From NCBI GenBank assembly GCA_024752435.1, contig CP103024.1:310001-374000 (forward strand): a DNA stretch of 64,000 nt, read 5' to 3'. Positions 33,119 to 45,092 of this stretch are shown piece after piece. This DNA is from Allantophomopsis cytisporea. Lineage: Eukaryota; Ascomycota; Leotiomycetes; Phacidiales; Phacidiaceae. Made by a program: the position numbers and the translations under genes. Within the stretch, counting starts at the first letter, position 1; each line of letters opens with the position of its first letter. The notes beneath the pieces were generated by a model that was not told the origin of the DNA, made no database searches, and saw only the letters and a list, made by a program, of their open reading frames with translations.

Positions 33119-35226
33119 TCAATAATGATCCGTACTACTCTGCTGCCTCCTCCTCAATCTCAAGTTTCCCCTCCTCGCATAGAGCTCATTCAATAAACCC
33201 TGGCTCTGCATCGTAAACTGAGCCTGCAGAGTCTTGGAATCCTCCCATCTCTGACCGAAAGTCTGGAGCGTGTCTATGATCTGCTCGATAGCATTGATAC
33301 TCCTCTCCACGTTATCATTGCGGCCCTCATTAGGGATTGGTGGTGGGGCCGGTGAGTTATCGGAGGTGGCAGGGACGTAGGGTAAATGGCCGGCGAGAAG
33401 AGGATTGAGGTCGGCCGAGAGGACGGAGACGAATTGTGAGCCAATGAAGTAGACGCGGAGCGCGTCGTGATAGGTGTAGAATGCGGTGTTGACTTCTTGG
33501 GAGATGGGATGGATCTTGAGCATATAGGCGATAGAGTATTCAAAGATGAGCGTTTTACCTATTTCGGTAACTTCGGGCATGCGGCTGTTAGGTGTCAAGC
33601 AGTAGATGGAGCTGTAAAGAAGCTCGAGCTTGAAGAGGGTGTCAATACTGAGAGGCTGGTCTGGAGGCATGCTTTTTGACCATGCTCGCATTTCTTGACA
33701 TATGCCCCAGACATAGCTGGACCCTTCATGTAGAGGTCCCTCTTTGGATTGGAATAGGGATTGGTACCATTTAGATTGGATTCGTCGGAGTTCGAAAAAT
33801 CGAATGGCCGTTTGGGCGCCGCTATAGCCCAGAGATGTTCCCATTGTTGTTTTGATTCTAGCTTGAGGGGCAGCTTGGGGAATGGCAACAGATGTTGCAT
33901 CGTCGGTAAATGAGAAGGCCCTTGCATGTACCATGCTGATTGATCTATTGGATGTAAGCACAGGTAACTCCAGCCTGGGATGCGCAAGCACTGACCTATC
34001 TAAAGAGTATACACAATAAAATATCTTCCTTCGTAGTTCAAGCTTCTGCTTGTCAGGTTGTTGGTGCTCTGGTGGATCTTGGTGGAAACCAAGATCAACA
34101 ATTGAGCGGCAGGCAAAACCGATGAGTTGCCAGCTATCAAAATGAGCTGGATCAAACATGGCATATTGTACCAAAAGTACCAAGGCTTGGATCTGATAGA
34201 TTGATCCCGGAATCAAGACCTCATCTGCATGATATAGAGCGGTCGAAACATAGGCCAGTCCATCTCTGTAGAACTCATCTGTGTTACTGCGTGACTGGCT
34301 TGTTGATGCAATGGCTAGAATCATATATACAAGCCATCTATCAAAATCGGTAGTTCGTCCATCATCTCGGTACAACAAGTCGACTGAGAGGAATATAGTG
34401 GTCTCGAGAAAGGCGGGGAATAACGAGTAGACTTTGTCAAGGTAGATCTGGATCAGCGCCATAGCTGCTGGTCTCGAGGGCAACCTCCGTTGCCCTGCTT
34501 GCGGTACAGGGGTGTTTATGGCAGCAGCCAGGATGAGACGAGCGAATGTCATATTCGTCGTAGAAGATTCGAAGTCACGCGTGGTCGCATTTACCGACCT
34601 ATAAACAATTAACAATCGTCTCGATGATGGATCATTTTCTGATAAGCATACAAGAATCCAAAATCGGACACCAATTCATTCACGTCTGTGGTTTCCCTCC
34701 GCTTTGCAGCAGTGTCTTGGACGGCCGCTCTGATGGTGGCCAGGGAGTCTTTCCGATCAGATGACGCTGGAGACGAGCCTTCCTGCATGGAAACCGACTC
34801 CCTGCGGTGTTGTGCGTAAGCCAGACGTTTCTCTAGCTTTTCGATACGAGCTTCAAGAGAAGCCACATAGCTGCAAGGGCAATCAGCATGGGCAACATTT
34901 GAAAAATCATACATCGCACAAACCTTCTTTCTTTGCCCTTTGCGAATTGGTCATTGGCACTGGAACACTCTTCGGAGCGACCGGATTTTACACAAGCAGT
35001 GCATGCTGGCAGGGCGCCGTCGCACTTGAAAGGGTCAGTATGGAACGTGATCTGCACTTGGCCGTTGCTCTAACCTTAATCTTCGCTGAGCGACCTTTAT
35101 GAACGTTTCAGTATATAGGAGACTGGAGAAGGAAGGGATATGCGCTCTGTACTTACATCTTGAACAGGCCGACACTGGTCGGGAGACACGCAGCAGCGGC
35201 GTGTCAGCTGCGCTTGGTCGTACCAT
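33119..35226 (-). CDS. Zn2Cys6 fungal-specific transcription factor (612 aa)
   Basis: Six exons: 35226-35157, 35094-35075 (only 20 nt), 35024-34924, 34870-34652, 34598-33996 and 33944-33119; all phases agree, giving 612 aa. The zinc cluster is complete only after splicing: C21-X2-C24-X6-C31-X6-C38-X2-C41-X8-C50, with basic RSAKIK between C24 and C31. Two introns interrupt it. A linker and a dimerisation coiled coil (YVASLEARIEKLEKRL) follow. The fungal-specific TF domain (PF04082 type) spans roughly 170-420, with the landmark RRKIFYCVYSLDR followed after the last intron by SISMVHARAFSFTDD. The last intron (33995-33945) is 51 nt and in frame without a stop. The protein should be a nuclear regulator; target unknown. 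It is divergent from another Zn2Cys6 gene at 39771. Confidence 0.9.
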
Positions 35227-35640
35227 GTCGTGGAAGGCTTAGGGGGATGAGCCGAGACTAGATGCGATCGTACATCCAAGCCGTTGACGATGGAAATCGA
35301 TGAGCGAGACTCGTGGGTTGCGCTTTGCATATCATATGTGAGCGAAGGTGGATACTTCATATTGATTGATAATATCCACTTTGATACAGTGTACACCACG
35401 GTATTTTCGTGATGATGCCCCTTTGTCTGAGTCGGGGTATGGAACTTGATACAGTGAATGACGAAAAGGAAGAAGAAGAAGACGAGGGGGAGGGAATGAC
35501 GTCTTTGAATCAAGACTCATATCGTTGTAAAGTGATATTTTTGGTTTTGTTTTCTTTGATGAGGGATTGTATGGGGGAATGGAAGAGGGACAAAACATGC
35601 GGGCATGACTTACACGATGTGCAACTATGGACAAATACAC

Positions 35641-35709
35641 ACACACTCTCTCTCTCTCTCTCTCACGCTCTCGCCCACACACATGCACACACACACGCAC
35701 GCACACACA
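35641..35709. repeat. (CT)n and (CA)n simple-repeat tract
   Basis: ACACACTCTCTCT... followed by CACACA/CACGCA-rich sequence, upstream of the Zn2Cys6 gene that starts at 35226 on the minus strand. Confidence 0.85.
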
Positions 35710-35780
35710 TTCAGCACTTCACTACTGCTTTGATGTTATGTACTGATGGATGCGACCGGGTCCCGTGATAATTTTCCAAG

Positions 35781-35818
35781 CCGTCAACGACCGGTATCGC
35801 TTATCCGTGACCGTGCGG
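35781..35818. promoter_or_regulatory. Two CCG-N8-CGG everted elements
   Basis: CCG at 35781 with CGG at 35792, and CCG at 35805 with CGG at 35816; both have an 8-bp spacer and start 24 bp apart. They lie about 555 bp upstream of the Zn2Cys6 start at 35226. Paired CGG triplets are the usual target of Zn2Cys6 dimers, so autoregulation is possible. Two matches could also arise by chance. Confidence 0.4.
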
Positions 35819-35925
35819 TATGGCTCTGCTGGGTGGATGGGGTAGGGTACTTTTTGTTTGGGAGAGCGATGGTCGTCTGAGGGTTTGATGTTGTTGAGTG
35901 GGGAATGAATGATCGAGGTTCATGT

Positions 35926-35970
35926 AAGGTCAGGTCAGGTCAGGTCAGGTCAGGTCAGGTCAGGTAAGGT
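35926..35970. repeat. (CAGGT)7 pentanucleotide repeat
   Basis: Seven perfect CAGGT units at 35931-35965, flanked by AAGGT units. Confidence 0.95.
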
Positions 35971-36059
35971 AAGTGCCAAAAAAGTTGGCTGAGTGCAGGC
36001 TGAGTAGGAAAGTGATGTAGGCTGAGTCGTGCGCCTTCTCTTTCTCTCTCTCACACACA

Positions 36060-36064
<5 letters not shown>

Positions 36065-36100
<36 letters not shown>
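36065..36100. repeat. (AC)18 dinucleotide repeat
   Basis: Eighteen perfect AC units within a wider CT/CA-rich tract beginning at about 36041. Confidence 0.95.
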
Positions 36101-36102
<2 letters not shown>

Positions 36103-38305
36103 TTGTCTATGTATCTCTTGTCTTGTTCTCGTCTGCTCTACCTATGCGAATTGCCGGCGGATGTACATTTGAAGAGTAAATGTATCAATTGTCCGATTGG
36201 TTTAGAATTATATGGAAAGGAGAGGTACCAGGGGAGTAGAGTAGTAGTAGTACGTGGTAAGTAGTGAGTGTTAGGATAAGGATAGATAGTAGGTTAGATA
36301 GATAGAATGTACCCGATAGAATAGAGTTAAACGGATTAACAATTGAAGATAACAGAGTGAATGAGTGAAGGATTGACACGGGACAAGGAACAAAGAAAGC
36401 ATATACATCTATCTATCTGTAGGTACGTACACACATCCAGGAGGTAACGGCAGCGGGGTACTGACTAGTAGTCGCAATAACAATCAAGCACATGCATGAT
36501 ACCATAGCACTATAGGACCATGGGTACCGTCTGTACTGTGTCTTAGTCCGGTATCATACATAGTCCTATATGCTAGTCCTGTACTCACTCGACCAAGGAA
36601 AAGTCAAGAACAATGGCCGTTTGAGTTGCGACCGTACTTATCACGTGCCTTTTTTGCTAAACAATTTGTTACCTAGGTACCTTACCCTTCCTTACCCGTA
36701 CAATAGGTACCTCACCTTTCTTTATCTTATCTGACCCTCCTACCTACCTTACCTCACACCAGAATCAAGTCAATCAGTACGGATAGTATATACAATGCAG
36801 TATCAGTTCTACCGAGCATCACAGCTATGTTGTATTGATGGACAAAGACAAAGCAAAAAGTATATTCCACCCAACTAACACCCATCAATTTAGATTTGTC
36901 TTGTGTCAAGGTTTCCTGGCCACGCCTTCCGGGGCGCTCAATCACCCTGCCCTACCTACCTACCTACCCAAGGGATTGCACGGTGGAGCTGCCAAACGGT
37001 CTCCCTTCCCTCAGGGACGACACCATGACCTCTCCAGCCACAATTTATATGTGGGCTTGAGCTTTTACAGATCGAAGCTCTGATGTTCCAAGCATGGCGC
37101 AGCAATTACATATGGCGTAGTACATACATACACGGCCAAAAAAAGAAGGAAAAAAAGGAAAAAAAAAGGAAGAGGGTATGACGGTGTATGACGAACTGAG
37201 ACTCAGACTCAGATGCACGCTCTAGACATTCATACAGCATGGCTTTGCTACTGTCAAAAGAAGAAGAAAATCTTTTAGCGGTCGATCATCTGTACTGTAA
37301 GTATCGAAGGTGGGGTATCCATTAAATCATTAAGCAATTAAGTCTCGTCGCATCGGAGGAAAACAAATTGTTAGTGATTCGATCCATGTACTTAGCTTCT
37401 CGAGGTATTTGATTGAGACTCATTCATGATATTGGATGACGAGAGAAAACGTCTTTGCCAATTCAAGTGATTCTGTAGTAGAAGTATATATTGTTGTACA
37501 TATATATTCGTATACCGTTGATTGGTACGGAGTGAGATTCCTTGAATCCGCCAGAGACAGAGCTCGAGCAAATACATAGGTACATACTACATACAGTGTA
37601 CAGACAGAATACATACCCCGTGCCCCTGCATATGATAACTAAGTAGTAGCACCGTAGTAAGTAAATATGTAAGCTGTACTCTAGCAGTCACGAGGAGCAT
37701 GAGTGACCGCAAGCAGTTGTGGAGACCTTGCCCGGTACGCGTAAAGTCTTTTCGTCCTTACCTCGGCACTTGATATTTGTTGTAGGGAGACATTGGGTCC
37801 GTCAGTAGTATGTACTATGGCACCGAAACGTCTGTCTCCAAGAACATCTAAGAACATCGCTAAGTACTGCACCAGCTGCAGACTTCTTCCAGGATCCCGT
37901 AGATAGTTTCGAGTCTTCAATCATTCCACTTCAAAATCAGGTAAAGTAAAGAGACACAGAGGGCAGAGAAATGAACCAGCAATGAGATAAGCCTGTCACA
38001 AAGCTGGATAAGTATGAGACTAACCTTACCTTAGACGTGCAAGTCCGCTCACCTATCTCGTTGCGTCAATGCTAGTAGTATCGGAGTCGGAGTCGGGTAT
38101 TCCAATTCCAATTCGATTTTTTCCTACGGTAGCATTACCGCTGCGCTGCGTGCGTGCGTGCATCGTGACACGCGCACGGGGAAGCGGAAATATGAGAGAC
38201 AAGAGTCGAGGGAATCAGAAGGGAAATGCAAAAGAACAAAGCTTTCAGTTCTGGATTGGATTCGATGCGATGCTGACGTACCACCTTAACTAATGCCTCA
38301 GCCTC

Positions 38306-38340
38306 GACTCTCTCACTCTCTCTCTCTCACTCTCTCTCGC
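38306..38340. repeat. (CT)n tract
   Basis: Imperfect CT repeat interrupted by CA steps. Confidence 0.8.
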
Positions 38341-39770
38341 ACACTCACGCATACAGTCTCACCACTTCAACAACATCAAAGGCAGGTCCCGATGTTGGTC
38401 TGTTGTTGTGTCGGTATGCCCGCATCGCGGAGATGAACTTTACCATGACCGCTATTTGATGCTAGCTCTGATACTGTCACTGTCACTGTCACTGGGGCTG
38501 TCAATGACTACTAAGTACAATATCCATCGAGTGCATCGACAAACCCTGCTATAAGCTTGACAGCTCTTTCGGTACGGATCGCTCGAGTCTGTGCTTGGCA
38601 AGGCCTAAGTCTTGCCTTACGGAGGGAGCTGTGAAGTTGGGAAGAAGCTATGAAGCTTTGTAAGTCAAAGTATATACCTACACCTATATCGGGAGTATTT
38701 GTATGTGTTTTGGATATGTTTGTGCTTTAGTTATCAGTTGAATAGAGTAGAGGAGAAGATATATGATAAGGGAGAATATATGTATGTATGTACGGATTGT
38801 GTTGCTGTATACGATCATATACATCTAAGACACCAACTATCATCCCCAATATACTATCAATCACCCTCTTGATTCCTCATCCTTTAATCATTGCTTGTGG
38901 CTTTCCCCTTGGTATCTCCCTTCTCCATTGTTAATGCCGTGTAAAGTACAGACGGAGAGTACAGACTTCGTATTCCATCATTATGGCCCGTGTCAGTATC
39001 GTCGTGAGATCACACCGTACTTACCTCACAAATTTCAATTAATCTGACTTGCGCCCCCAAAGCCTCCTCCAAAGCCTCCCCCACCAAAATGGAAAATACA
39101 ATTCTTTTCTAGATAAAGCATCACTTGAGCCTCTTTTCGCATATTATTGTCCTCTCCTGAACACAAACATATATATATATCAATATACCTACTCATATAT
39201 TGCAAATCCCCCACCCCTTTGGCACACACACTTCCGCAATCACACACGCACCACCACCCACTTCCGCCGCGTACATTCCGATTTGATTACCCACACACCC
39301 AATATACTTACCCTCGGCACATCTCTATGGCAGCGTGTTGATGATAGTTCAATTGTGCATACTGTACTATCATCCTACAAGTACATGTACCTTTGCTATT
39401 TGTTACCTACCTTGGTACTACATCACACCATTCACGTGCTCCTCCTTCCCACAATCCAGACGACACTCCCGCCGATTTCGATTGCGCCTTCAGATACGAA
39501 CGTACGGACATCTAATACCGCGTAGCCTACCCGGCTTCGACAATATTCACCAGACTGCCCAACTTCGATATAGCTCGAGTCCTCGAATTTCCCCATAATC
39601 AACTTGTATTACACTTCGAAAATCGAAAAGGAATGTCCTCTCGAGTCTGTACCACATAAACAACCCCGCCCCGCATGCATGGACAAAGATGCCGCATTCT
39701 TACATCAACGGAATCAGTGTCAATTTGATCTGAAATTATAGAGATTCTCTGGGGGAGTCCTCATCGATAA

Positions 39771-42386
39771 ATGTCCATGGACACTGGTGGCTCTTCGCAC
39801 CAAGGCCACTCCTCTCCACCCGTTGCGCGCGAGAGGAAAGGCAAAGAGCCCCCCTCCAACGGCGGGGACAATGGCGACAACAATAGAAATTCTTCCAAGA
39901 TCGCACATACATTGACAGCATGCTGTAGATGTCGTTCAGTCAGTTGTGTCCATCACCAAAAACTCGCTCAATAACTGGCTAATCAGTGGCGTAGAGGAAA
40001 ACAAAATGCGATCCCACCCTTCCCAAATGCTTACCGTGTGAAAGAAGCGGAGCCGTGTGCGAATACTTCGATACGACTAAGGGACGGAAAATATCAAGAA
40101 CCTACGTCATTCGATTACAGGACAAAGTCCGCGAACTCGAGGCGAAGTTGGGGGAATACACAGACGATGCGTGGATCGAAGACACCGAGGACATGGTGCG
40201 GCCCGGCGGTCTGGTTCGCCTTGACGAGAAGGACGATACTCCACGATTTTTGGGGCCATCAAGCGGCATAGCTATGACCCGTCTTGTGATGGAGGAAGCA
40301 AAGAAATACACCGATACGAGAACCATTCGTGAAATCGTGCCCGAAGTACGATTGCGAGTCCACCCAGAAGACACCGGTCCAAAACGAAAGAAATCATACC
40401 CCATGATCAGCGCTGTTCCAGCACTAGAGCTACCCTCAAGAGATGTCATTTCGAAACTTGTTGAAGTATTCAATCAAAAAGGTATGGAGCATGTTATGGC
40501 ATTTAGTGTCTGTCTTCGCGACAGTGAAAGTTGATATTTGAAAAGCACTCGTGTAGCTAACCCTGCATAGCTCAATATCTTTTACCAACACTGCACGAAC
40601 CTACATTCGAAAAAGACCTCGAAGATGTCCTTAGGGGATCCAAGGATCACTACCAGAACTTTTTAGTCAACATGGTACTTGCTATTAGCATGCAGAAGTT
40701 AGATGTGCAATATTCCGGACTAGCAGACAGCTATTATCTTGCAGCGATGGCTCATATCGAATACGTACTACCACCGAAAGATATCAGAACGCTTCAATGC
40801 CTTGTGCTTATAGCTCAATATTCTTTACTCACTCCAACGAGGACAGCTATATATTACATTGTCGGTCTTGCCGTTCGTATCTGCCAACAGTTAGGTCTCA
40901 ATGACGAGGAGACTATAAATCAAGACATGTCAACTGGCGCACCGCTGAATGCGTTGCAACTAGACATGAGACGCAGATTATCATGGATTGTCCTTTCAAT
41001 GGAGTTTGGTCTCGCGCATAGTCTGGGCAGGCCCAATGCCTATGCTACAGGCCAGGATCGAGTTGACGTGCGTTTTTTTGATGCAATTGATGATCAGTAT
41101 ATCACAGCTGATGGCATATCACCCGGCCCAACCTCGGCTAAGAAGACAGTCGCCATACACTTCTTCAAGATGAGATTACTGCAGGCAGAGATTCGGAGGA
41201 AGCTATATCAAAGCAAACTACCAGAACCACAAAACGATGAACATCCTTGGTTTGCACAGATGCAGCAGAAGATCGACGACTGGTATGAATCCAGCCCTTT
41301 GGATCCTAGCTGGGCCAAGCCTTGGTATGTACCTACCTACCTATCACAGAACAAATTCGAACTCGAGAAAACTAATGGTTGAGTAATAGGTTCAAAGGGA
41401 GACATAACACTATGGTTGTCTTCCTCTATAGACCTTCTCCACAAGTACCAAGGCCTTCAGCGGCTGCTGCAACCAAGTGCTATGATGCAGTCGCCTACAA
41501 CATAACCGTCCAAGGTCGACAGATGGAAATGCGGCTCGTCGAGGTCACCTGGATTTTCTTGCAAACTTTATTCATGGCTGTCAACACGATTCTATGGACG
41601 GTCACATTTCCCCATATTCGAGCAGCGCATCCCAAAGAGGAACTTGAAGCCCATCTTACTACAGCATTGAATGTTATAAGCAAATGCAGTGAGAGATGGC
41701 CAGGTACCGCAAGCGCATCGGAGCTTTATGAGAAAATATCCAAAGCCATCCTAAAAAGCTACCGTTTAGGCAGCAATAGTGATAGCTCTCTGGCAGCAAA
41801 TTCCCCTCAATCACTCGTCGACGCCAGTTCACCCAACTCGGATATCTCAAATGCGACAAGTGTATCAATAGCTCACTCAGTGACTGGCCAATCTCAATGG
41901 AATACCCACGAGACCGCTCCTACCTTTGGCCAAATTTTCGACCAACCCATTACCGACTTTCCCCCAACGACATTTTCCCAGTCAATGTCTCCCGCGTTTC
42001 GCTCAGGATCGATCTTTTCCTCTCCGCCTTCTATGCAGCCCGATCAGCGCTTCAGCTACATACCGCCCGACTTTCAACAGCGTCAACAAGATCTCCCAAA
42101 CACTTGGGATCCTGCTACCCTCCCGCGACTTCCCGGCCACCTCCCACCGCAACTCAATCCCATCGGCCCCAACTCGGCAGACTTCGGCTATTATCTCCAG
42201 CAGCCTGCCTTCCAGTTCGGGCCACAGTTCTACCCTGAAGATAGTTTCCTTAGTAGACATGATAGTCTGTCTCAGCAGCAGCAGAGGGAACTTATGCAGG
42301 ATTTGGAGACTGAGGGAATGGCAGGCATTGACGATTATCTTGACATGGCGAGTATTGCGCAATATCAAAATCCGTTACGAAATTAA
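39771..42386 (+). CDS. Zn2Cys6 fungal-specific transcription factor (801 aa)
   Basis: Four exons, 39771-39938, 39995-40481, 40571-41324 and 41390-42386, encode 801 aa; phases agree. The zinc cluster after splicing is C51-X2-C54-X6-C61-X6-C68-X2-C71-X6-C78, with RSRKTK as the basic loop. Intron 1 (GTCAGT...TAG) sits two residues after C54, inside the loop. A coiled coil (VIRLQDKVRELEAKL) follows, then a block RFLGPSSGIAMTRLVMEEAK that I recognise as recurrent in one subgroup of fungal C6 regulators. The fungal-specific TF domain spans about 230-470 (LNALQLDMRRRLSWIVLSME, FGLAHSLGRPNAY), ending KPWFKGRHNTMVVFLYRPSP. The last 200 residues are Pro/Gln/Ser-rich and likely the activation region. 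Expected nuclear; target unknown. Confidence 0.92.
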
Positions 42387-43708
42387 GAGTCGGATGACAT
42401 GCCAGGGTGGTTTGTAGATTTGGTTGAATGCTTGATGGCGACGAGCTGCCTGAGATGAAAGCATTATTGGAGATTATAAGGCGATGCGTGATGAGTGATG
42501 AGGAATGAGAGTATGAGAGTATGAGCTGCTTTGAGCGAGGGAACTCATATGTATTAGTAACACTATTAGCGACCAGTAATAAACAATCAAGTGATAACAA
42601 GTTATACGAGTTCCATGGCTGTGAATTGCGGAAGGGGGGGAAGAGGGCACTTGATGCGTATGGGACAGTTTCAATGGAAGGAGGGGGGTTCTGGCATTCG
42701 ATTAGCTATCACCAGATTGAATCCACCGTCGTGTATCTGCTTTCGATACAGCTTGTACGAACTGTACTACTTAGATGTGCTCCAGGATAGAAGGTGACAT
42801 AGTCTATTTCACAGCTACGAACGTCAAGAGATTGAGGGAAACTTGGTCTTCAGCACTTCATACAGTTAATATACTATCAATGTACTGGACTTGTCGATAA
42901 TATCTACTAGAGAATTCGACAATACCGGTCCTCACAGGAAGACGGCTTTCGTAAAGGGAGATAAGGAGGGTGAATAAAATGATGATGATGGTAATGGAAC
43001 GGCGATAAAATGGATGATGATGGCGGTGTATGAGAATCACTTCATCGATTGCGTGTAAACCTGCGCGACTTCAAATTAGTTCAAGCCTTTCAGATGCCTA
43101 GTTGGTTTATGGTGACTGTAAACTCAGATACTGTGGTTCTACATTTCTACCTGAGGGCTATTTCACAGACAGATAGCTGATATATGTGCTCTCTGTCGAC
43201 GGCTGGTAAGTGTGCTCTCCACTTTATTACCACTCTCTCTACCTAGGTATGTATATTCTTACATGTACGTAGTACAGCTCCTAGCCAGGCGATCCGACTT
43301 AACATGTAGATCCTAAGTAAAATACAATACCCACATATACAATGCCCCGCCGGTATGAGGTCAAGTTGTGAAAAAATGTAGGCAAAGTCGGGTCTTTAGT
43401 CAAGATGAGGTAATAAGTGAGGTAATAAGGCCAACATTATCAGGCAGACTTACCTTAAAGTCGTACCATTCCAACACAAAATAATGGACTAGCGTCATTA
43501 TTATCCATGCATTTTAGTCTCTACTCACACTGCTAATTATCAACCCCATAAAAAAAATGCACCAACTTTTAAAGTCATATCTCTAATCCCCTTCTATAAA
43601 GCGTCGGGACTTCTCATCCTATAGCTTAGGAGTCAATTCAGTGAAATACCAACACTACACTACGCTACTAAATCCATACTCACTTATTTCCCTTTGCTAC
43701 TTATCACT
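42387..43708. other. 1.3-kb intergenic region, no gene seen
   Basis: Holds the 3' flank of the Zn2Cys6 gene and the promoter of the small gene at 43709. Short frames show no recognisable sequence. An imperfect duplicated segment GAGGTAATAAG appears about 43405-43430. Confidence 0.5.
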
Positions 43709-44134
43709 ATGAATACCGTCAAATCTTTCTGGTACTCTACCTTGACACATTGATACATGTTACATGGCAACTAACTATGGCATAGGGTTGGCTGGGGTTC
43801 GCTCTGCGTAGCTGGCGGCGGAGCATACTATTTTGCCAAAGGAGAGATCAACAAGGACCGTCAAGCAAAGCATGAAGCAATGATGAGGCAACGAGCATTA
43901 GCAGAGAGCTTAGAACACTCCTACAACACCAATTCCACCTCATCCTCTAAAACCGGCTCTACTTTAGCAAAGAGTATCAAGAAAGAGGATGCATCGAGCT
44001 CGCTAGCTCAAGAGGCAGCTTCAGATCTTACGCCGACTGGACGTGCTCCTGAGAATGAGGAACAGAAACTCTTCAATAGCAAATACGAAGCTAGCGAACC
44101 ATTCAGATCTAGGAAGGGCGATCGATTCAGTTAA
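43709..44134 (+). CDS. Small single-pass membrane protein (DUF4748-like)
   Basis: Exons 43709-43731 and 43786-44134 encode 123 aa; the 54-nt intron (GTACTC...TAG, with a CTAAC branch point) falls after MNTVKSFW. The N-terminus gives one hydrophobic, glycine-rich segment, VGWGSLCVAGGGAYYFAK, followed by EINKDRQAKHEAMMRQRAL and a Ser/Thr-rich, charged tail ending KYEASEPFRSRKGDRF. This N-terminal Gly-rich segment with a following DRxxxHE helix is how I remember the small fungal mitochondrial-type proteins grouped as DUF4748. Location in the mitochondrial inner membrane is a guess. The splice makes the N-terminal helix continuous, which supports the model. Confidence 0.78.
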
Positions 44135-45092
44135 AGATCTCATGGACTTTCAAGCCGTGCCTACTTTGAGCCTAAGTCGTTGATAAGGGTATGAAGTTAG
44201 CAAGCAGCACGTGAATTCTTTTTATGTACAATACAATCCACTCAATAATTTAAGACCACTTTTGTCTTGGCAAAGAATGGTGTCGTGTCGGTGTATCTAG
44301 CAAGTTCTAATTGTAGCCATGCTCGATAGAGTGCCTAGCTTTGTTGATGGCAGGCATCGGGTCTTTAGAGCTTGGGTTTATGTGCTGAAGTGGAGCAACA
44401 CAACCCGGTATGCTTGAATTCATTGAGTTCACCAACATACCAATTGAGAGCACTTTCACAGAGAAGCGGGAAGTTGTTACAGTAGTAAAGACCCTTGGTT
44501 GCTTGTCCATATGATGTAAGTGGTACTACACGGCTATCAGGAAATTTGACGTGTGTATCAAGCACAAGGTTTAATCGCGTCCTAGTGTATGAGAGAAGAC
44601 AAGATCTTGAAAAGCTCGCCCGTCAAAGAAAGCAAGAGTTAGAAAGGCAAGAATTGTTAAATTCAAATGAAGACGGGCTGCTATAACTCGGCTCACTCAA
44701 ATCAAAGATATTTACGGTATTTATTGGTCAGCAATATTCATCTCGACAGAGTTCGGTCAAGGCATATCTATCATTCAGCAATTCTCGATTAAGCTACAGG
44801 GAAGACTTTTGATATATTTTTGTTGTTCTGTTTTGTTTGACGTTGTGGTGGCTTATTGCTATGCGAATATCGAGAGGCATAGGTCTACCAGCTGAAGAAT
44901 TTCGATGTTCTCAACAAGTTAACCACAGGCCTAGCTGGATATAATTACCCTTTTTTCATCTAGAGATTATTCCTTTGCGGTCATGTGTATCTCTTTTACA
45001 CTTCACAGACGAAGGATGAAGCCTGAAATCTAGAAACCTTAAACGTAGTTTCTAAGTAATAATACCATATAGTACACGCCATGCTTATATTG
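44135..45092. other. Intergenic region with one possible exon-like remnant
   Basis: Mostly non-coding. At 44585-44686 on the plus strand a TCCTAG acceptor-like site precedes a charged, helical frame (YERRQDLEKLARQRKQEL...) ending in TAA. It could be a terminal exon of an unseen transcript, a relic, or chance. The end nearest 45093 is the 3' flank of the MFS gene. Confidence 0.4.

Larger units (their letters stand above)
35227..39770. promoter_or_regulatory. 4.5-kb divergent intergenic region between two Zn2Cys6 genes
   Basis: No convincing coding sequence in 4,544 bp. It contains many simple repeats (listed separately), a purine/pyrimidine-biased leader upstream of each gene, and two CCG-N8-CGG elements near 35781-35818. 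The length is several times that of other intergenic gaps here, which suggests long 5' UTRs and extended control regions for one or both regulators, possibly with non-coding transcripts. Confidence 0.55.

Noticed and set aside
36065..36100. Telomere-like or structural significance of the (AC)18 tract
   Set aside because: It is an ordinary dinucleotide microsatellite; no TTAGGG-type units are near.
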